Source: Rhyzopertha dominica (taxonomy: Eukaryota; Arthropoda; Insecta; Coleoptera; Bostrichidae). Taken from it: 64,000 nt of DNA. The position numbers and the translations under genes are program-made. The notes beneath the pieces are model-generated. The model did not search any database. It saw nothing but the letters and a program-made list of their open reading frames with translations, and had not been told where the DNA came from. Location of the stretch: contig QCXZ01000064.1 of NCBI GenBank assembly GCA_025024175.1, forward strand, positions 53,031,325 to 53,095,324, read 5' to 3'. Positions within the stretch are counted from its first letter, which is position 1, and each line of letters begins with the position of its first letter. Shown one piece after another: positions 33,711 to 45,860 of this stretch.

Positions 33711-36700
33711 TATGCGTGAATGAGACAATAGAGAAAACTGGTAAGAATAGTATGAATAGTTATAGAGTTAGGTACAATCTAAATAAGAAAAATTAAAAGA
33801 ACGGGGAAAATATTGTTGGTGTCATTTATGGCCCCTTGGTCCCCCCATCTGTCAGGATATTATATGTAACTTACATCCCTCAAATGCTATACATTTCTCT
33901 GGTATCCTTACATTAATAGGTCTTTTTAATCATTTATTCCAAAGTAAAAACTAGGAGAGATAATTGGAGTACACAGTACTCAGCGTTCGTGTTAGTAAAA
34001 CAAACTATAAGGAAAATTACACATACCACAGAACGTAAACTGCTTGTGAAGCTACATATACTTAAACAAGATGGTGTTTATTTAAATTACAGCTATGGAC
34101 TCTTGTTTCCCGTTCAAAAGTCAAATAATGTCTAGAGTAAATGCTAATGTTCTGTAGCTTCAGATTTTCTATAGACGTATCACTTAATATTATTAATTGT
34201 AAAGTTGATTATGTCAAGATACCCTTGGACATGAAGAAGGTCAGGTAGATTTGGTATTTTGATACATTGTTAGTATTAAGCCCACTTCGCGGTTTTTCCC
34301 GAACAGTTGATCGAAGTGGACATATCTTACCCCTCGTTTCGAGTTACCTACATTTTGTGCAATACTAGTGATAACGCGTGCCATCTAGGTATTATTAAGT
34401 ATTATGTCTAGGAGGACCTGGTGGTAAATAGGGAACTCAGACAGGGTCTCAAGCACGAAAGTAGATACTTGCCTCAATGCGGAGAATGCATATAATATAT
34501 TATATTTGTGAAGCACGAATGAAAAAAATTTTAAACAGTGCATAAAAGCAGTTTGTGATGCATATCCTAACCTGGCGTGAGGGAAAATTCTCTCAAAACT
34601 ACCTTAAAGTAAAAAAAGCCAAAAGTTTTTCTACAATGCATTCGACGTGTGTACATACATAAGTCAAAATTATAAATATATCGAAGATATAGTATAACAA
34701 TTAAAATTTTCGCTGATATTTAACGTTAGGGATGCAATGCGTCATCAATTAACATCGTTGTTCTACATTATAGTTGGTTGCCACCTCATAGGCGTATTTT
34801 CTGCCCAACAGCCTTTTAACATTTCTTGCGGCGCGCTTTTCTCTAAATTCCATTTTTATCGGGCGGAAAATACTTCACTTTCATTCGTACATGCAGAGTT
34901 GAACAGTCACTTGAAATTTTGGTCTAATTTGACATATCGGCTTAGCCGGAGTAATTCGGGTGATCTGAATAAGTGCTCGATTTTTGATTAGTGTGAATAC
35001 ATTTGGATTCTTTTGGAGCGCTTATCTAATAGCTTAGCGGGATTATATCACCTCGCGACTACATGTGCATAGTTTTTCTCTAACTACCCTCGATCATCCG
35101 GTAAAGAAAAGGTAGGCTGCTTTCTGTTGCGTCGTTTGCGTCTGTCTGGTATTTTTTGTTTCTTTGTTTATGCAATGAGCCTTTTCTTTCAACCGCCGTT
35201 TTACTTGCATACGGATTGTGAGGCGATTGCATCACCTTAACAAATTGAGCAGTTTCTGTTGGATATTTCTTCGCCGTGGTCATACATTGTTTCCGGAGAA
35301 GATTGTTGGGGTTCATACGTCATTACTGGAGGAAATTGTGGCTGGATGTATGCCTCTGGTCTTGGCTGATGTGAAATCAAGTCATAGAGAAGACTGCTAG
35401 ATTAGGTGATAAGTACCTACAGTATAAGACATTTACCGCAGAAAAGTACATAATACATTTGTGCCGTGTTGAATCTTATTACAAAAACGGCTAGCAGTCA
35501 TTTTGTTATTCCTTATCGCTCTTTTTAGCCGGTGCTAGTGCTGGACAAGTTTATATTACGCAGATTGTGAGTCGTACACGAAATAATCTTGCTCACTACA
35601 ACACGACTGATATCCATCAACTAATTTTTTATTGTATGTTAACGATCGTAATTTCTTTGAACTTATCTTCTCTTAAGTATTGCCACTTTAATATTTTTCT
35701 TGTTTGAATTTATTTACTACATTAACTTTGTGTAGCCTTAATTTACAGTCTTGCTATACTTATTCGTACAACCATTCATCTTTTTTTTTGGAGTGATATT
35801 GTAGTTTCTTTTAAGTATAAAGCATACTTAATATTGGTTAATCAAATACGCAAAGAATTTAACCATAATTGAATGATTAGCGGTTCTTAATTGTTGAACG
35901 TTGTTTTAGAATTAGTTTGAAGTATATTTATGTTGTGTAAGGGAGCGATTGCGCAATGAAACCTAAGTTTGGTCTTTATATTGAATAGTTATTGAATATC
36001 GATTCTAAAAATAGCTACATTTTATTCTGGTTTCGGTTTAGAGTTTATTACAACTTATTATATTGCATTACTTTGGCTATGAATTTATTTTAATAAACAA
36101 AGTATTCTAAGGTATTCCGGGTTTTCTTTTCGTTTATGCATTGTTATTTCAGTGATCAAAACATGATTATCTTTGCCTTCAATTTTGCTTTCTGACAGTC
36201 GGAAGCAAATAATACGTTGAGTGCAGGGTAGGACTGTCTAGCGCCCATTTAAACATAATTTTCTTTTAAGGTAATTATTTAGTATTTCTTTTCTGTTTGT
36301 TTACTCACCCCTAACTCCTCTAAGTTAGTCGACGCACTCTTATTCTTGTTATCTATGAGGTAAGTGTTTTGGTCATTTGGTTTACTAGTGTCGTTTAGAA
36401 ACGTAACAACAGCCCACCCACAATTTTTCTCAGTACAGCGATCCTGGATACAACAAGGTGTAGAAATTCAGTTAAATAAGAGAAAAGTTTCCTACTATGA
36501 TGGCAACAAGAGGACAATGATACTAAAAAATGACAAAATTGTGTTTTTAATTTTTCGTAATAAACCTCATGTCCTTTCAGCGATTGCTCTAAATTTTGAA
36601 ACGACTAGGTAAGAGTGTCTTGTCAATTCATCACCCAACAGTAGAAAATCGATACCATGTTTTATTTCATTACAACGATTTCCAAATGTCCTACTAACGA

Positions 36701-37494
36701 GATCTATTTCATGATAAATCCAACTATAGAAATACTGCCTCCGAATTATTCCAAGATATCCACTGCATACGCACTTGGGCATAACGAGAATCATCTAAGC
36801 ACATTGGTGTTTCCGTTGACGATTATATCTCCGACTTGCAACGACTTACAGTTTCCATGCCTAAGTCTAGGTTTGAATTGCATCATCTGATAGCGCTTGC
36901 ACAAAGTGAGCGATGTAGCTACATTAAAAAATATTCTTAAACTTAGCGCCCAATCTACCTCACGTCTACATCTTCTGGTAGATTTACTATGCTAATAACA
37001 GAGCCCTGGGAAATACGTCAAACCAAAAGTGTCTCCTTCTCTTGCTAAGAGTATCAGACTGTGACCCGGCTCAAAAATTATGGGCCATCGAGACCCCAAG
37101 ATGGGGTATCCAGCCGAGCTCATGTTGCAGAATTATCGGACCCAATGCCCTGTGGTGGCCGTATGTTACTATTAAGATGTCGTTTCCACGCTCCCCCCTA
37201 TTCATACCGGAAGGACAGAAACGTTGAATGGCTAAACGGAGGAAACATAAACCTCTATATTAGAACATAGAACGCGCTGCCGTCTTGGGTTGTCAGAAAT
37301 CGACCGAGAAGTAGCACAAATCAAGTTTAGCAATCGTATACTTCGTAGCCCGCTCTATTTAGAAAGAGATATGGACGATATTGAGTTTTTTATTTAAGAA
37401 CTACAGGCACCTTTCGGGAATTAGCGATAGAAGCACCCAAAGCTCTTGAGCTAGTGTATTACAAAAAGTTAGGGTCAAATTAAAACTTCTACTT
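33711..37494. other. no supported gene; one signal-peptide-like ORF at 34737-34991
   Basis: The ORF at 34737-34991 (84 aa) starts with Met-Arg, then a hydrophobic run (SLFYIIVGCHLIGVFSA) and QQ, which looks like a signal peptide, followed by a short sequence with possible N-glycosylation sites (NIS, NTS, NLT). There is no splice or homology support and chance is possible. The rest is AT-rich. The block 37040-37230 is GC-richer, with overlapping short ORFs in several frames. Confidence 0.25.
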
Positions 37495-37496
37495 TA

Positions 37497-38828
37497 CGAG
37501 GCATGTTTTTTAAGTAAGTACCGTTTTGCGATTCCACCGCCGCAGCGCTACGGTCGGCGTTCCGCGCATGCGCGCTGGTTACCTACATCTCTTGTCTACG
37601 CACTGACGCCATTACAGTTTGATTCTTCATTGTATACGTTGTTTACTGAGTGTTTAAGATGCCTCCGACAATCGTGAGTCCCGCCGATTATGAAGTACGG
37701 GCTGTTAAACGATTTCTTAGTGCTAAAGGCGTAAAACCGATCGATATTCATCGCGAGATCTGTGAAGTTTACGGACAAAACATTATGAGTGATGGAATGG
37801 TAAGGAAATGGGTGAGAGCATTTAAAGATGGCCGCACAAATGTGCATGATGAAGAACGGAGTGGGCGTCCTCCGGCCATTAATGAAGATTTGGTGCAGAA
37901 AGTGAACGAAAAGGTGAGAGAAAACAGACGCTTTACAATTTCATCATTGTGCGACTGCTTTCCTCAATATTCTCATAATGTTTTGTATCGCATTGTGACC
38001 GAGAACTTGAATTACCGGAAATTGTGTTCACGTTGGGTTCCGAAAATGTTGACGGATTTGCACAAAACCCAATGTTTAGGCAGTGCATTGACTTTCCTTG
38101 AGCGGTACCACAATGAAGGTGAAGATTTTTTAGACCAAATTGTTACTGGTGACGAAACATGGGTAGCCTACGTCACACCAGAATCGAAACAACAATCCAT
38201 GGAATGGCGACATTCATCATCACCCAAAAAAGTAAAGTTTAAGCAAACAATTTCTGCCCGGAAAATCATGTGCACAGTTTTTTGGGACAGAAAAGGAGTA
38301 TTGCTAGTGGAGTTTCTGCCTCGTAATGAGACAATTTATGCAGCGTCTTATTGTAAAACATTGGACAATCTGCGTCGTGCAATCCAGAACAAAAGACGTA
38401 GCAAGTTGAGTAAGGGTATCGTTTTGCTGCATGACAATGTCCGTCCACATGTGGCTAATCGGACCAAAGATCTCATTAAATCTTTTAAATGGGAAACTCT
38501 AGATCATCCTCCATACAGCCCTGATCTGGCGCCCAGCGACTACCATTTGTTCCTGAACTTGAAGAAACACCCGGGTGGTCAGCGTCTTCAAGACGATAAC
38601 GAAGTCGAAACATTTGTGATACAGTGGTTAACAAGTCAGGCGGCAGAATTTTATGAGGAGGGTATTAAAAAACTGGTGCCACGTTATGACAAGTGCCTCA
38701 ATATTCACGGAAATTATGTAGAAAAGTAGATTAAGGTACAGGCTTTCATGTAAGATAAAATTATTGCGATATCTTTGCACGTCTTTTTTTAATTCCAGAA
38801 CGGTACTTACTTAAAAAAACATGCCTCG
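37497..38828 (+). mobile_element. complete mariner transposon
   Basis: The 1332-bp element has ~28-bp inverted ends beginning CGAGGCATGTTTTTTAAGTA (the right copy has one extra T in the T-run) and is flanked by the TA target duplication at 37495-37496 and 38829-38830. The TIRs, a 162-bp 5' leader, an uninterrupted transposase ORF and a ~100-bp 3' trailer are all in place, which is the structure of an autonomous mariner. The near-identical TIRs and intact ORF imply a recent arrival compared with the other elements in the window. Confidence 0.95.
37659..38729 (+). CDS. mariner transposase (D,D34D), intact
   Basis: The 356-aa product is a cut-and-paste transposase that binds the TIRs and inserts at TA. 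I chose the ATG at 37659 (MPPTIVSP); the frame is open a few codons further upstream, but only from a GTG. The first ~115 residues form the paired helix-turn-helix DNA-binding region (RHVEW-like start, then SDGMVRKWVRAFKDGR and EERSGRP linker). WVPKML (126-131) is the mariner linker motif. The catalytic triad is D165 (VTGDETW), D259 (LLHDN) and D294 (SPDLAPSD), with exactly 34 residues between the second and third. Length and motif order are normal and there is no stop or frameshift, so it could be active. One oddity is HDNVRPH, where HDNARPH is usual. Confidence 0.97.
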   Translation: MPPTIVSPADYEVRAVKRFLSAKGVKPIDIHREICEVYGQNIMSDGMVRKWVRAFKDGRTNVHDEERSGRPPAINEDLVQKVNEKVRENRRFTISSLCDCFPQYSHNVLYRIVTENLNYRKLCSRWVPKMLTDLHKTQCLGSALTFLERYHNEGEDFLDQIVTGDETWVAYVTPESKQQSMEWRHSSSPKKVKFKQTISARKIMCTVFWDRKGVLLVEFLPRNETIYAASYCKTLDNLRRAIQNKRRSKLSKGIVLLHDNVRPHVANRTKDLIKSFKWETLDHPPYSPDLAPSDYHLFLNLKKHPGGQRLQDDNEVETFVIQWLTSQAAEFYEEGIKKLVPRYDKCLNIHGNYVEK

Positions 38829-38830
38829 TA

Positions 38831-40162
38831 TATTGTTAGTGTTGCTATTAGGAACGTCCAACAATCAATTAAGGCATATAAACATATCCGTTCACGACTT
38901 TAAAACACTATATTTCACTGAACAACCCAGAAACCTTTGTGTCATGTAAAAATGACTTGGGGTGCTAATAATATCACTCAAATTGCGCAATTCTGGTTAT
39001 TGCTGAATTAGGACGATTACTAGCAGCCAGTAATTGATTTATAGGCAGAAAATAAATTGAATTGTATGGCAATACGTGGTAATATGTGAAAAGCAAACTA
39101 GTGACATTTCTCACGTTAGCGTAATGTACTGGTTATTGACAGGGTGTGTTTCTGTTAAGTCAAATGCGAAGTACCTATATTTGATTGCTCATATTTTCTT
39201 TTAGTTAATGTGTAGGTATCTGATGCTTTGAGTTTTGTACTTTGCTGAGATTATTTTCGATTATAATTGCTAATTATGAAGTGTACAACTAGTGTATTAA
39301 TAAAGCAGACCGTCTTTGGAGCCTGAAACTGTATTCCCTCTATCCGTGACGTCACACTATTAACCGAGCGACATAAACGGAGTCTTAGTAGTATGCGCTT
39401 TATTAAGGAAATTGAGGAGGTGCTTTTTAGCTTTAGAAGCATTAGCAACATATTATCGTCTTTTTAGGGCTGTCAGTGTTTCTGACATNGAGATACATAC
39501 ACAGCAGATGCTTTCATTTAATCTCTTTTATGATATCAATATCACTTTTCTAAAATATATAAATCGGGGTTTCCAGTTGTAAAGCGAAACTTTACCAGCA
39601 AAATGTTCCCTTTTTGACGGTGTTGTGGGTTTATATTTTACTCAGTATTATATATAATACGACATGCGGAAAAGTGGTAAAATTTAGTGCTTATTCAAAG
39701 TGCCAAATCCCGGTTTTCTAAAGTTATGTCTTGTACCCCACGCAAAAAAAACGTGAGAAAGTAACAGCGTGTCGATCTCCACGTACTTACCGTTATATTG
39801 GCGTCTTAAATAGATCACATTTGGCTTCAAATTTGGTCAATAACTGTTAAAAGGTAAAGCGACACCTTTGAACCCATAAAGTCGGTGCTCAGAATATTTA
39901 TTACCAGTTTAAATGGAACAATCAGAATTTTTTAAAATTAAGCTGTAGGCAAGTTTTTACAAAATTCCAGCTTCTTGCCAATCTCACCAGAAAATATAGT
40001 AGGACTTCCCATTTCTTCATCTAGGTACTTCATTAAGAGGCATGATGGTAATTCATTAGTATACAGTAAGAAGATAAACCACAGCAATATTCTGCAAAGT
40101 TTATTTCCGGTCGGCAAATTATACCATTATCGCATTCCTACGATAATAATTGATAAACCAAT
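38831..40162. other. no recognised feature
   Basis: No gene is seen. GACGTCAC at 39348-39355 and neighbouring sequence are GC-richer but unassigned. Confidence 0.35.
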
Positions 40163-40375
40163 ATGAGATAATATTTTGTCGGATAGGTCACTGTCTTTTT
40201 GTTTGAACTTGTGTCAGGCAAATTTTGAGGTTCTTCGTCTTTGACAAAGATTACAGGTGTAATCGAAACGTCAGACTATTAACTTTTTGTCAGTGTTTTC
40301 AAGAGACAGCGATCTATCCGACAAAATATTATCTTATATTATGGACGCTGAAAGCATTCACTCTCGTAAACCAAT
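40163..40375 (+). repeat. PLE-associated structured repeat, copy 1
   Basis: Inverted arms of 34 bp (40166-40199 and 40301-40334, three mismatches; core ATATTTTGTCGGATAG) enclose a hairpin motif at 40239-40272: UUUGACAAA, a perfect GAUUAC/GUAAUC stem with loop AGGU, GAAA, CGUC. This matches the hairpin-GAAACGUC layout seen in reverse at 3197, 43805 and 61231. The unit continues to CTGAAAGCATTCACTCTCG (40349-40367), which is shared with 41757-41935. Confidence 0.65.
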
Positions 40376-40984
40376 ATGATTTTGTAAAATAAAGCAATAA
40401 TGCGCCTATTATTCCTTTTGCTGCACTGACTAGCTAATATGACCAAAATATTTAGAACCCGGTCGTGCTACTAGCACAATATGCTACTCCATTATAGATG
40501 TAGTTCTCTTCTTGTTGGTTTTTTCACTGAGGGTTCGTGCATGCAATGCACTTGTATTTTTATATTCTGTATCCTTCAGTCTACCTCGTGATCTTTTCCT
40601 TTGTCTTCTTACTTTGCTTCGACCCATTGTTTTGCATACATCTTCATGTGTTACTATGCGAATATCCTTAAGCGCCGCACTTGCTATAATAGCAACTGAT
40701 CAGAAATTCCAGTACGATCGCAAGCTTGAGCTAGACTTGGTAACCTTGGGCGCACTTGGGTAATATCCGTAAAAGTTGACTTTTGTACAGCAGACTCCTT
40801 TTTCTGACAATATCCATCATCTTCCAAATCATCTTTTTCTGCGAAATTCGCATTAGTATTTATTAAATCACCTGGCTTTGGATTAGAGGTTGTAAACTGG
40901 ATTTTTGCATTATAGTCTTTAGAAGCCTGAAAAAACTGTGTAGTCACAAAATGTCAATCACCTATTTACAGCAAAAGTAGGGAA

Positions 40985-41265
40985 AGTGGAGAAGCCATGG
41001 GTAGGACGTCTTTTTGAAATCCGACAACAAATTTAACTTTACACAGGCAGTTTTCAAATACCTGTCTTATATTTGCTTGTTTTAGGTGGATTCCTCTGGC
41101 ATTCGTTAGTATTCTTTGTGTTAAATTTTCCGAGCTTATAGTTTGTGTTTTGTAAACCATGAATATTAGATGACCCCTCAGAAAGAAATCTAAAGCGGTT
41201 AAATCGGGTGACGGTGGCTTCATTTAATGATTTCAAGTCTACCAATCTACCAATGATCGGCATTT
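40985..41265 (-). pseudogene. mariner-superfamily transposase C-terminal fragment
   Basis: The minus-strand ORF contains PPSPDLTALDFFLRGHL, then VYKTQ, a helical segment and IRQVFENCL, matching the C-terminal part of insect transposases of the DUF4817/IS630-Tc1-mariner type (PPRSPDLTPLDFFLWG..K..VY). The third catalytic Asp lies in TALDFF. Upstream, IGRL and an in-frame break replace the usual NRWIGRGG. Only this fragment survives. It resembles the DD41D element at 52991-54420 more than the intact mariner. Confidence 0.75.
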
Positions 41266-41756
41266 TCACACATTAATGGCGTAATGCGATGGGCTGCCAT
41301 AGCTGGTAAATTGATTAGTATCCGTTCAACATTTTATTTCCTTAACCGACACTTGGTTTCTAATAGGTGTTTTACAAAACTACTTCATCCTGTGGTAAGG
41401 CAAGACTAAAAAAGAAAGATCACATACGTTCTACTAGGCTGCAACAGATAGATAAATTTTCCGTAGCAGAACACTCATATTTGAATAAACACACGATTGA
41501 CTTTGATAAAACAAAAATTTACATATAGGAAAATATTGCTACAAACGTCTAATAAAAGAAGCTATAGATTTTTCTAGATAGGGATTTTAAAAATTATGAA
41601 TTGGGTATTATTTGAAAGGTCATTTTGTAGTTTTCTTTCATCAAGTAGTTCGTGTATATCTAGTGAGCAGTTCCTTTCTCGTCGGTAGGTTTAAATTTAA
41701 TGAGGTTGACACATTGCTTCCATGACGCCTCACCTCCTATCTTATTTGTTTATTTA

Positions 41757-41935
41757 TTTTCAATTGTTTGAACTCGTGTAAGACGACATTTTGAGGTTCT
41801 CTTCTTCGACAAAGATTTCAGGCGTAATCGACACATCAGATTAATATTTTTCTCAATATTCAATAGTAACAGGGATATTTTCGAAAACATTATTCAATAT
41901 TTAGGACACTGAAAGCATTCACCCTCGTATCAGAA
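41757..41935 (+). repeat. PLE-associated structured repeat, copy 2 (decayed)
   Basis: This is a diverged direct copy of 40200-40375, sharing TTTGAACT(T/C)GTGT, TTTTGAGGTTCT, GACAAAGATT.CAGG.GTAATCGA, and CTGAAAGCATTCAC.CTCG. Here GAAACGUC has become GACACAUC and the hairpin has a mismatch, so the motif is broken. The large flanking inverted arms are not preserved. Confidence 0.6.
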
Positions 41936-43259
41936 AGGTTCCTTTAAAAAGTGAATGGGGGCAATTATTGTCATTAAAAAAAAACCTGAGAGCTACGAAG
42001 AAGTAATTGGGATATACGCAGTAAGGTAGAAATGAGCCTCAAGTTGATACAAACGCAAGCAAGAACCTCCAGAATGACCGCGTTTAATAGATGTCACGTA
42101 TCCTTTGCCCCAATTTAACCCTTGACGTACTCGATCATGCGATTCTACGTAGTCCGCATATTGGATGGAAATCGAAACGCAATCTGATCTTTGTATACAA
42201 ACCATAAAATTTAATACAAAAGGGAATCTCCCGTTCATGACAGGGGACGAGGATGTGGTCTATCGCCATCTTCGGCGAGTTGCCCGATCCTACCGGCGCG
42301 CTTGTACGTGATTCCATTAACCCACGTGATACACATCTCCCCGTAGCCACCATTTAGCCGGGAATGTTTAAAACATGAGTTTTTTTTCGTGAGGTAGAGC
42401 GCCAGAAGCGAGAAAGTGTCGACACCTACTTCCATTAGCATATGGGTGCCTTCGCATTCATAGAAATGGTTTTCAGTTCTCTGGACGAGTAAATTGCTGC
42501 TTCACTCAAGGAATCTCTCAGCACGTGATTCCTCAATGCGGGAGCTTTCCTGTGCGTGCAGCAGGAATAAACTTTTGTGCTCACGATTATGCTTGCGTGC
42601 GCTTGACGCCCAGATTACGGATTATTTCGATTCTTTATGCTAATGGAGTTACTGCACTGAACGTTAGGTATGTCAATGTCCGGTTGATTTGGTTTTATGT
42701 CTGGTGACCTAGTCCTACAGAAGCAAAANTATGCAGCTCTTGTCAAGGTAAATCGCGCAGGTATCTAGGCGTTGGATATCTGATACTAAGGAGTTCTCAT
42801 ACAGTTCAGCTTTTCTTCAAATACTTCGGAAATAAATATTTTAAGGGTTTCGTATGGGGGCCCGAATGTCAAAAATTTTGTCTCTTGAATTTGCAGCAGT
42901 TATCCATAAAATCGGTGCAAATTATTTTCATAATCGATAAGCGGAAGTTACCAGTCAAACGAATATTGTTTATTTTCGAAATACTACTTGGAACTGTCTT
43001 TGATACAGTGTGTGTATAGGAGGCTAAACGCGATATAAGCGGTTTTTTTCATTACTAGTTCGACGATTAATTAGTTTGCACGTAACATTCATTTGCATGT
43101 AACAGTGTTTAATTTAATTTTTCGTGGTCCAGCAGCATATATGTACGAAATACGGCAAGCCCTATTCAAAATCGAGGTCAAAACGGGATATGTAAGTCAG
43201 TGATTACTATGTAACGCTGCTTAACGCCATCAGGTGCATTTGCAGCTGAATCGCTCGTC
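41936..43259. other. no recognised feature
   Basis: Overlapping ORFs on the minus strand at 41993-42441 lie in a GC-richer block with no recognisable domain. The rest is AT-rich. Confidence 0.35.
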
Positions 43260-43597
43260 GCTCAGTATTTTCGAGCTTCAGAGCGTAATTCGTTGCGGTG
43301 GCACGATTATAGCGACCAGCAGCTAATTACAATCCAAACTTATTATATAATATATTGAAAGATAATTATTGCCAGAATACATTTAATAATGTACACAAGA
43401 TATAGTTAATGTGTAAGTTAATTATAGCCTGAAATCAATTTTTAATGAACATAGATTTATTTTATTCAATTTACAGACAGATGAAATGAACAATTGTTGC
43501 CAGCCTTGACCGAGATTTAAACTCGGGACCTTTTGAACACTAGTCAAACGCTGTCTGAAACGCCCGTTGCTCAGTATTTTCGAGCTTCAGAGCGTAA
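43260..43597 (-). mobile_element. tRNA-like SINE candidate between 29-bp direct repeats
   Basis: An exact 29-bp direct repeat containing CAGTATTTTCGAGCTTCAGA (43260-43288 and 43569-43597) encloses 280 bp. On the minus strand the enclosed DNA begins near the right repeat and contains a tRNA-like T-arm: CCGAG, seven-base loop TTTAAAT, CTCGG (about 43508-43524), where a B box would lie. The distal part is AT-rich. The direct repeats could be an unusually long target duplication of a SINE. The A box is not clear. Confidence 0.5.
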
Positions 43598-43740
43598 AAT
43601 GGGTAATATCGCTGAATGATACTTCGGTGAAACAAATTATCTATATTTTTCTCGTGTATTCATGGTGATATTCCATAAACAGTTTTTGAGCTAAATGGAA
43701 TTTCCATAGGTGCAGTAAGAAAAAAAAACTGCAATGTAAA

Positions 43741-43839
43741 ATTTATTTTTATGTTGTTTTCTTTCGGGCTGTTTTGCCATGGTTCAAGGTTTCTTCTGTC
43801 TTCAGACGTTTCGCTGCTCGTCGCTGGTAGCATCTTCAG
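43741..43839. repeat. PLE-type terminal fragment with hammerhead-like hairpin
   Basis: ATGTTGTTTTC, then CGGGCTG and CCATGG, parallels the arm of the 3151-3271 repeat. It is followed by GACGTTTCG ... CATCTTCAG at 43805-43839. On the minus strand this reads CUGAAGA, an imperfect stem of GCU/AGC, GAAA, CGUC. The opposite inverted arm is absent, so this is a half terminus. Confidence 0.6.
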
Positions 43840-45764
43840 TGTTGACTTGATTGCAACTGTTAACCGTTACGGAACAAGAGTCTTGCAAATTGACTTGTAT
43901 TTCATACTCGAGAAGATAAACTAATAAAAGCTATCGTTGAATCGGGCATGCTTCATATTATAAAACAAGTATTAGAAGAACTCAATACTTAGTTGCAAAG
44001 ATGAACAAAGTGACAAGTATGGGTGCCGTATGAAGTGAACGAAAATGATAGACCTCTATGTTGGGTTGACAACATCAACTTATCATACGATAACAGATGA
44101 AGTTCGACAAAGTGGCTGAATTGTTGCTAGAGAACGAAACACTTTCCGACGATCGACGCATCGTTAGACAATCAGTCATCCTTATTCACAGCAACTATAG
44201 TTCGCAGCTATCAGCGGCTATGCCACAGAAGTTGATTGTAAAGCTGTGCAGTACTCCACACTCGACCACTTTTGCAAGCAGGAAAATAACATCACGCCTA
44301 TAGCAGCCAATGCATTTCTGCAACCTATTATTCTACGTTAAATTGGCCTTGCTCTGTCTAATACATTTTTTCCAGTTACGTTACGATATAATACGTAAAA
44401 CACTTGTGTATGATCCTTGCCATTTCCAAAAATAAAAGTTTGCAAGTAGGATCATAGAAAGGTGTATTACATATTACTATTTAATAACTTCAAATACTTT
44501 ACTATACATTAGTAAATTACTATCATTTTAAATTGGCAGCAAATTCCACGCATCATTGGACACTCCTGGAAGTGTAATTACAAGTTTAGTGTGTGACAGG
44601 CTGTGATACAATCATATCTGATAATGACTTCGTCAGCATGGGGAAGTTGCAAATCCACGCCTCCTTGTCCTATTTATTACCCCACAGCCGGAAGCGCCCA
44701 AAAGGGAGCGCGTTCTGGGACAGGGATCTTTCCATACCCAGTCGTGTATTTACAAGGGATATTATGCGATAGCTACTGAAACTGGTGAATAAGGAGGAAA
44801 CCGTTAGTTGGCAAACCTACGGCAGGTGCATTTTTATCGATCTTATCGCACGGAATACTTTATATACTTGACCATTATAAAATTACTGTGTATATGTTTT
44901 AATCTATAGTTATTTAGGCAGCTAGTGAACTAGGCGTATCTGAATATTCCATAAATGGAAATGTAACAGCAATTATCTTTCTACCTGAGCACGACGCTGC
45001 TCTGCCGCATTTTGTAAATAACAGGCTAATCAAATATAAACGAGCCTTTACAAATAAAGGCAAAATATCTGTATTAATATATTCAATTTTTCTACATGGT
45101 CTCCGCCTTTAACAACGCATTTTTTCGAATGCTTAGGAAATTAATTCATCCCGTTCTCGTAAAATGAAGCAGGCTGGGTCTGCAATTAATTGCACAAGAA
45201 TGTATTTACTTGAGAGAGAGTGAGAGAGAGGATCAAACATAGTGCTAAGTCTGGGCTATAAGGAACATATGTAGGAGCTGCCTAGAGCATTCCCCCCAGC
45301 ATTTTGTTGTTGCACCTACTGGTTGTCCTAGAGTTGTCATGGAGGAGCAGTACCTCTCGGATGGGACAGTCTCTTCTCTTGGTGTAACATCCCCTTTTAG
45401 CCTCAAAAAACGTTCATGAATATTAGCAAAGTTTCGTCTGAAACACAGGTGCGAGAGCGGTGAAGATGTCTCGTATTCATCGTCTTCCTTAAACTTGTTG
45501 TACCAAATCTTTACCCTCATCCATAAAAATATATATTTCCTGAATTAGGTCTGCGACTTGCGAAGAAATTTGGTGTGTAATACGTTTTCAGGGTTAAAGA
45601 ATAGTTTTATAATGTATTGTGCAACAGGCAGTGGCACATTTACCTCGCTCATCGTAATGGTGGTAGATGCCGCACGTGCTGGTTTTTTCTGCTCTAGGCA
45701 TCCCCACCTAACAATTGATACCACTCCACCATACGCAGCTGTTCCTCCCAACGTTCAGTAGAGA
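43840..45764. other. no supported gene; GA-rich microsatellite at 45212-45231
   Basis: Only short ORFs are seen. A short (GA)n-type tract, GAGAGAGAGTGAGAGAGAG, lies at about 45212-45231. The minus ORF at 45245-45520 begins with IWYNKFKE, which resembles a mariner N-terminal word, but nothing after it supports that. Confidence 0.35.
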
Positions 45765-45860
45765 AAGGATTTTTTTGTAAGGCGTCCAATCGGTTGATTT
45801 CCTGCTTTAGATAAGGAGACCATATAGTTAACGAAAAAGCAAGAGGTGGTCTGATGTGGG
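45765..45860 (-). pseudogene. non-LTR retrotransposon RT C-terminal fragment
   Basis: Within a minus-strand ORF the segment IRPPLAFSLTIWSPYLKQ, continuing EINRLDALQKN, matches the highly conserved VRP.LEY...VWSPYLK.DI..LE..QRR block downstream of the RT thumb in Jockey/CR1-group elements. Flanking sequence in the same ORF does not match, so only about 30 residues are recognisable. This is the region deleted from the larger element at 18755-20981, so the two cannot be compared directly. Confidence 0.6.

Noticed and set aside
45245..45520. Mariner-like N-terminal word IWYNKFKE
   Set aside because: Nothing downstream matches a transposase, so one short word is not enough.
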